Shown here: piece by piece, positions 60,901 through 64,000 of the stretch
Position numbering within the stretch: position 1 is the stretch's first letter
How the letters are laid out: the number at the start of each line of letters is the position of its first letter
DNA from: Gavia stellata
Lineage: Eukaryota > Chordata > Aves > Gaviiformes > Gaviidae
Assembly (NCBI RefSeq): GCF_030936135.1
Contig: NC_082594.1
Span: 124,472,668-124,536,667 of the forward strand
Length of the DNA: 64,000 nt
Direction of reading: 5' to 3'
The notes under the pieces: generated by a model
Database searches by the model: none
Told to the model about the DNA's origin: nothing
Seen by the model: only the letters and a program-made list of their open reading frames with translations
Program-made: the position numbers and the translations under genes

Positions 60901-63683
60901 GGGAGAATTCGTGCTTCATGACGAGAGGAAAACTGTGAGAAACAGTCTTATCTACCCTTTAAAAACAGCCATTTCCACAAAATCATGTTATATCAGATCT
61001 TTGTGTAATGTATTTCTCTCTGAATTAGCTGCAGGTTTTTCAATTATTTTCTTTTCAAGAAAATAAGAGACTTGCTGCTCTTCATGGATGGAAAAAACTA
61101 CAGTCATGCACTTTCTTACAGCATGCACATTTCAAGGAGGAAAAAGTGACCATGGGAGACGAGACTCTTCAGAGAGCTCAGTAAACAGGATTTGTTAATT
61201 TTTGAACAGGGGGCAGGGGGGTTGGGTGGGTGGGAGTAGGTGTCTTGCTTTTTTTATCTGATGTGGTTGATTCAAGTATGTTGAAATGGGATTTACTCCA
61301 TTATTATATCATCCTCACATGAAAAAATGTGCCAGTGTAGCTATTTGCTAGAAATATTATTTTCCAAGCCATGTTGTATAAGAACCATTTTAAAGATGTA
61401 ACTGCTGTAAAAAGATACAGTAAGTTCTCTTTAACAAATCAATAGGACCGCTATTTATTAAGGAAAGTGCCATGATGTATGCTTCAACCCTTTCTACTCC
61501 TCTGTCCTTTTGCAATCACATTGCCTTTTCAAAATTTTCAGAAGTGACCCACGCACTTGGAACAAACTTAAACTATATTTACCATGGTTGTCAAATGCCT
61601 AAAATAAATCTGATAATCTAAAAATCCATCGCTGGGGAGAGCTCCTTAAAGAGAGGGCTTGTCTTATACTCACGAGTATCAAACACGGAGAAACTATTCC
61701 CTGGACTCAGTGTTTCAGACTCTTTGAACTGTATCTTCCCAGGAATATTAATGTCAAACAAATGAACCTGTAATTATAGTATGATTAGTAACAATTAATA
61801 ACAATTTCTCTGCTTGGTATTTGAGCCTCTTTCTATTAGGCACGTGTTTTCTAGTTACCGTTACCTAGACCACTCTTTTGTCAGGATTCCAACTAACATT
61901 GCTTAAGAGTGTGAGATCTCCTAAAGATGATTTAAAGCAGTTTTCTTCTTTACAGAAATATACATGACTGAAGTTATTTGGGGAAAGAAAAATAAAAAGA
62001 AAAGACTGGTCCTTTTAAACAACATGTATAATCCCTGTGACCCAAGTGATGCATATACCAAATGTTTATATTGCTTACCAAATAGAATTCCCTGTCCTTC
62101 TCCCATGCAGTAATAGAGAGTAGTTAAACATAACTAAAAATATAACAATTAATTTGTAGTATGGCTCTATATCTTCTTCATGGAAAGAATCCCTGCAAAA
62201 TAGCCTGATACCTTGATCTAATGAGTAATTCTGCAGAAGAAAGTATACATATAAAATGTCTTGAATTTGTCAGGATGATTTTAAAGTATGTTAAAGCAAG
62301 TGACATCTTCCTCTCTAAGATTTGAGTCCCATTCCTGCAAAACTTCTTCAGAAAATACCTTCACCAAGCCATAAAGTTCCTATGACTACAGCTATGCAGA
62401 TGCCTCTTAGCCCCTGCAGGCAGTCCTTATCCCTCCCTTGCAATGGAAGATTCTGTTCCTGACCAGAGCTTCCTAATAATACAGCTGTTTTTATATTATT
62501 ATTCGTTCATATTTACACAGTACAAGCCTGCACTCATTCTACAAACAACTACGGGGCTTGCAGGCTGGTGGAAGGCAACTTAGTACTTCAGAAAGTGATC
62601 TAACGGCGTAGCTAAGTGTAGAATCAGTTAACAGAATAAATGAATACCTGCACCCCAGAGGTACTTTGCACCACCTCAGTTGTTCCTAGTAACCTTGCGT
62701 TCTCTTTTTTGTTTTTCCTTGAAAGAAATAAACTGTTGTTCACCTAAGGAATGATACCTGTATGCATAGTCAGATTAACAGAAACTACACTCTACAGTTA
62801 TGAATAGGAGGTAGTTTCTCAGAAGGCACAAAGCAATGTCCAGATGGAAAGCAACAGTTAGCAAGCATCTACCACAAACAGCAGACACAGCCTAACTATG
62901 GAACTTGGATTTCGGTCATCTGTACTAATCATACATATAGCACACAAAGTATGTAAAGAACAGTGTTTGTGATAACAGAAGGATTAAATCCATTGGGACC
63001 CTGCGGGAAAAATCGATCTCACCATGTTTTTGTGCCCACATAGGCACTATATTTTAGACCTAGACCAAGGTATACAGATGAGTTGGATCCGGATTTACCC
63101 TTTACCACAGTTTTCCCAGCATCTGGGAAAAGACACTTATGCCTTCTGCGTTTTGTGATCCTTAACCAGAACAAATTTATGACCACCTTTGGAAGGGGTG
63201 TTTACATGTCCCAAAAAAATTACATGCAATTTTACTGACAGTACACAGCTTATTATTAATGCAAGATTCTAATTCACATCAGCTTTAGGCACAAATGAAA
63301 TCATTTGTGCAACACTGTTGAGAAACCTTTTAATAACAATATTCTGCCATCTTACCTTCCTATGCTTTGCCAACATAGCACCATCCGGACCAAAGACAGT
63401 ACAGGTATTATACAGCTTTCCACCATCCTCTTCTGGAATGGATCCTTTGTAAAGGCGAGAACAAAGATTTCCCTCACTGTATTATATGGAATTTTGATCC
63501 AATGGCACTAATGGACATTGCTCATTGTTCCCTCAATGAGGTGGTCACTAAGAGTAAACTACCTCCAATGAGATATATGCTGCACTCCTTTGCAACTTCT
63601 GAGAGCTTTTGTGTTGATTCCCCAGGGATCTTCTCTGCATACTCCTTAAAGTATTGGGTTCCATACGGAGAATTAAAGCATTC
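57842..63683 (-). CDS. NIT2: NIT2, omega-amidase (nitrilase family), last eight coding exons; 5' part outside the window
   Basis: Minus-strand exons are 63683-63563, 63444-63356, 61767-61674, 60735-60661, 60234-60156, 59537-59439, 58362-58307 and 57930-57842. They total 702 bases: 233 residues (43-275 in human numbering) plus TGA, in frame throughout. NIT2 hydrolyses alpha-ketoglutaramate and alpha-ketosuccinamate to 2-oxoglutarate or oxaloacetate and ammonia, closing the glutamine and asparagine transamination routes. The nitrilase triad is intact: Glu43 (first codon of the first exon here, ECFNSPYG), Lys112 (last codon of the next exon, AKHRK) and Cys153 ([12 protein letters not shown]). 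The assisting Glu128 is also present. Residues 1-42 must lie beyond 64000. The protein ends in ...EMKK, one residue before the human end. It converges on TOMM70. Confidence 0.97.
58307..58362 (-). CDS. NIT2: NIT2 exon, residues 228-246
   Basis: A short 56-base exon encoding [19 protein letters not shown] across its joins. The acceptor TTTTGCAG ends at 58363; the donor ATAG|GTAAGG follows 58307. Confidence 0.96.
59439..59537 (-). CDS. NIT2: NIT2 exon, residues 195-227
   Basis: Encodes [20 protein letters not shown] and [13 protein letters not shown]. The R(A/S)xDNQ segment is a nitrilase-superfamily hallmark. The donor CATG|GTGAGT follows 59439. Confidence 0.97.
60156..60234 (-). CDS. NIT2: NIT2 exon, residues 169-194
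   Basis: Encodes [20 protein letters not shown] and ELLQRG. This is the conserved PGAF and GPAHWE region shaping the substrate pocket. The acceptor ends AACAAAG; the donor CG|GTAAGA follows 60156. Confidence 0.96.
60661..60735 (-). CDS. NIT2: NIT2 exon with nucleophile Cys153, residues 144-168
   Basis: Encodes [20 protein letters not shown] and VYGQK. Cys153 in GICYD is the catalytic thiol. The donor AAAG|GTGAGG follows 60661. Confidence 0.97.
61674..61767 (-). CDS. NIT2: NIT2 exon, residues 113-143
   Basis: Encodes [20 protein letters not shown] and [11 protein letters not shown]. Glu128 (KES) is the assisting acid of the nitrilase site. The donor C|GTGAGT follows 61674. Confidence 0.96.
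61768..63355 (-). other. NIT2: NIT2 intron between the Lys112 exon and the residue-113 exon
   Basis: The largest NIT2 intron in the window (1.6 kb). No repeat or exon is recognised in it. The smaller NIT2 introns are likewise plain. Confidence 0.8.
63356..63444 (-). CDS. NIT2: NIT2 exon with Lys112, residues 83-112
   Basis: Encodes [20 protein letters not shown] and GAMLAKHRK. Catalytic Lys112 is the last codon before the donor GTAAGA. The acceptor CTTTACAAAG is atypical (AAG) but keeps frame and the conserved GGS join. Confidence 0.96.
63563..63683 (-). CDS. NIT2: NIT2 exon with Glu43, residues 43-82
   Basis: Encodes [20 protein letters not shown] and [20 protein letters not shown]. Catalytic Glu43 is the first codon after the acceptor ATTCTAG. 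The donor GGAG|GTAGTT is weaker than consensus. Confidence 0.96.
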
Positions 63684-64000
63684 CTAGAATTATAACAAAA
63701 AAAAAAAGTTAAAATCCAGTAATACCACTCCAAGGAGGTGTACTTGACCTTTCAAACTCTGCTCTATCAACATTCTCATACAAACTTTAGTTACAGGAGT
63801 TTAGTTTACAGGAGCTCATATCAGGAGGCCAGAGAGACCTTAACAATTAGAGAAAATGCAGCAGGTCTGTTGGTGTGAACGTGGGCCAAACAGGAGCTGG
63901 AGTATCATGCAAGCTGCAAGTAACAAGGGTGGCACATTTATCAGTATAGACATCACAAGATCACAAGGGATGTTCTCATCAGAACCATGAACCAAGTTCC
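63684..64000 (-). other. NIT2: NIT2 intron, running off the window
   Basis: No coding exon for residues 1-42 is present in these 317 bases, so the two missing N-terminal coding exons lie further right. Confidence 0.8.

Noticed and set aside
1-64000. CRISPR arrays, bacterial operons, defence systems, plasmid or phage features
   Set aside because: Nothing of the kind is present; introns, CpG islands, CR1 and LTR elements show vertebrate nuclear DNA.

Overview
This is animal nuclear DNA, almost certainly from a bird. Genes are split by GT-AG introns, there are two CpG islands, and the recognisable interspersed repeats include two CR1 LINE copies with the typical CR1 3' end (tandem ATTCTRTG-like octamers). 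There is no bacterial, plasmid or phage content. The gene order LNP1 - TOMM70 - NIT2 matches the vertebrate block on human 3q12.

Layout. (1) 1-5.2 kb: no recognised protein gene. It holds a 5'-truncated CR1 copy (about 2194-3312, minus) and a CpG island (about 4400-5150) with a consensus splice donor on the minus strand, probably the promoter and first exon of a leftward gene; by synteny TMEM45A is the best guess. (2) 5.2-20.3 kb: long non-coding stretch with one exon-like minus-strand ORF at 9573-9739. (3) 20.3-27.1 kb: LNP1 on the minus strand, three coding exons, 199 codons. (4) 27.1-31.2 kb: presumed LNP1 leader intron with a second CR1 tail (about 29505-29824), then a CpG island that looks like a bidirectional LNP1/TOMM70 promoter. 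(5) 30.5-54.7 kb: TOMM70 on the plus strand, complete in 12 coding exons (584 aa), with a small antisense solo LTR in intron 7. (6) 57.8-64 kb: NIT2 on the minus strand, its last eight coding exons (residues 43-275 in human numbering); the first part of the gene lies beyond the right edge.

Function. TOMM70 is the outer mitochondrial membrane receptor that takes chaperone-bound preproteins to the TOM complex. NIT2 is omega-amidase, which clears alpha-ketoglutaramate and alpha-ketosuccinamate. LNP1 has no established function. The genes are neighbours by conserved synteny and do not form a pathway: LNP1 and TOMM70 are head to head, TOMM70 and NIT2 tail to tail.

All exon borders below were read by hand from splice signals, reading-frame continuity and recalled family sequence. 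They join in frame without a remainder. I found no undescribed biological system. The most open items are the orphan exon candidate at 9.6 kb and the left CpG-island transcription unit.
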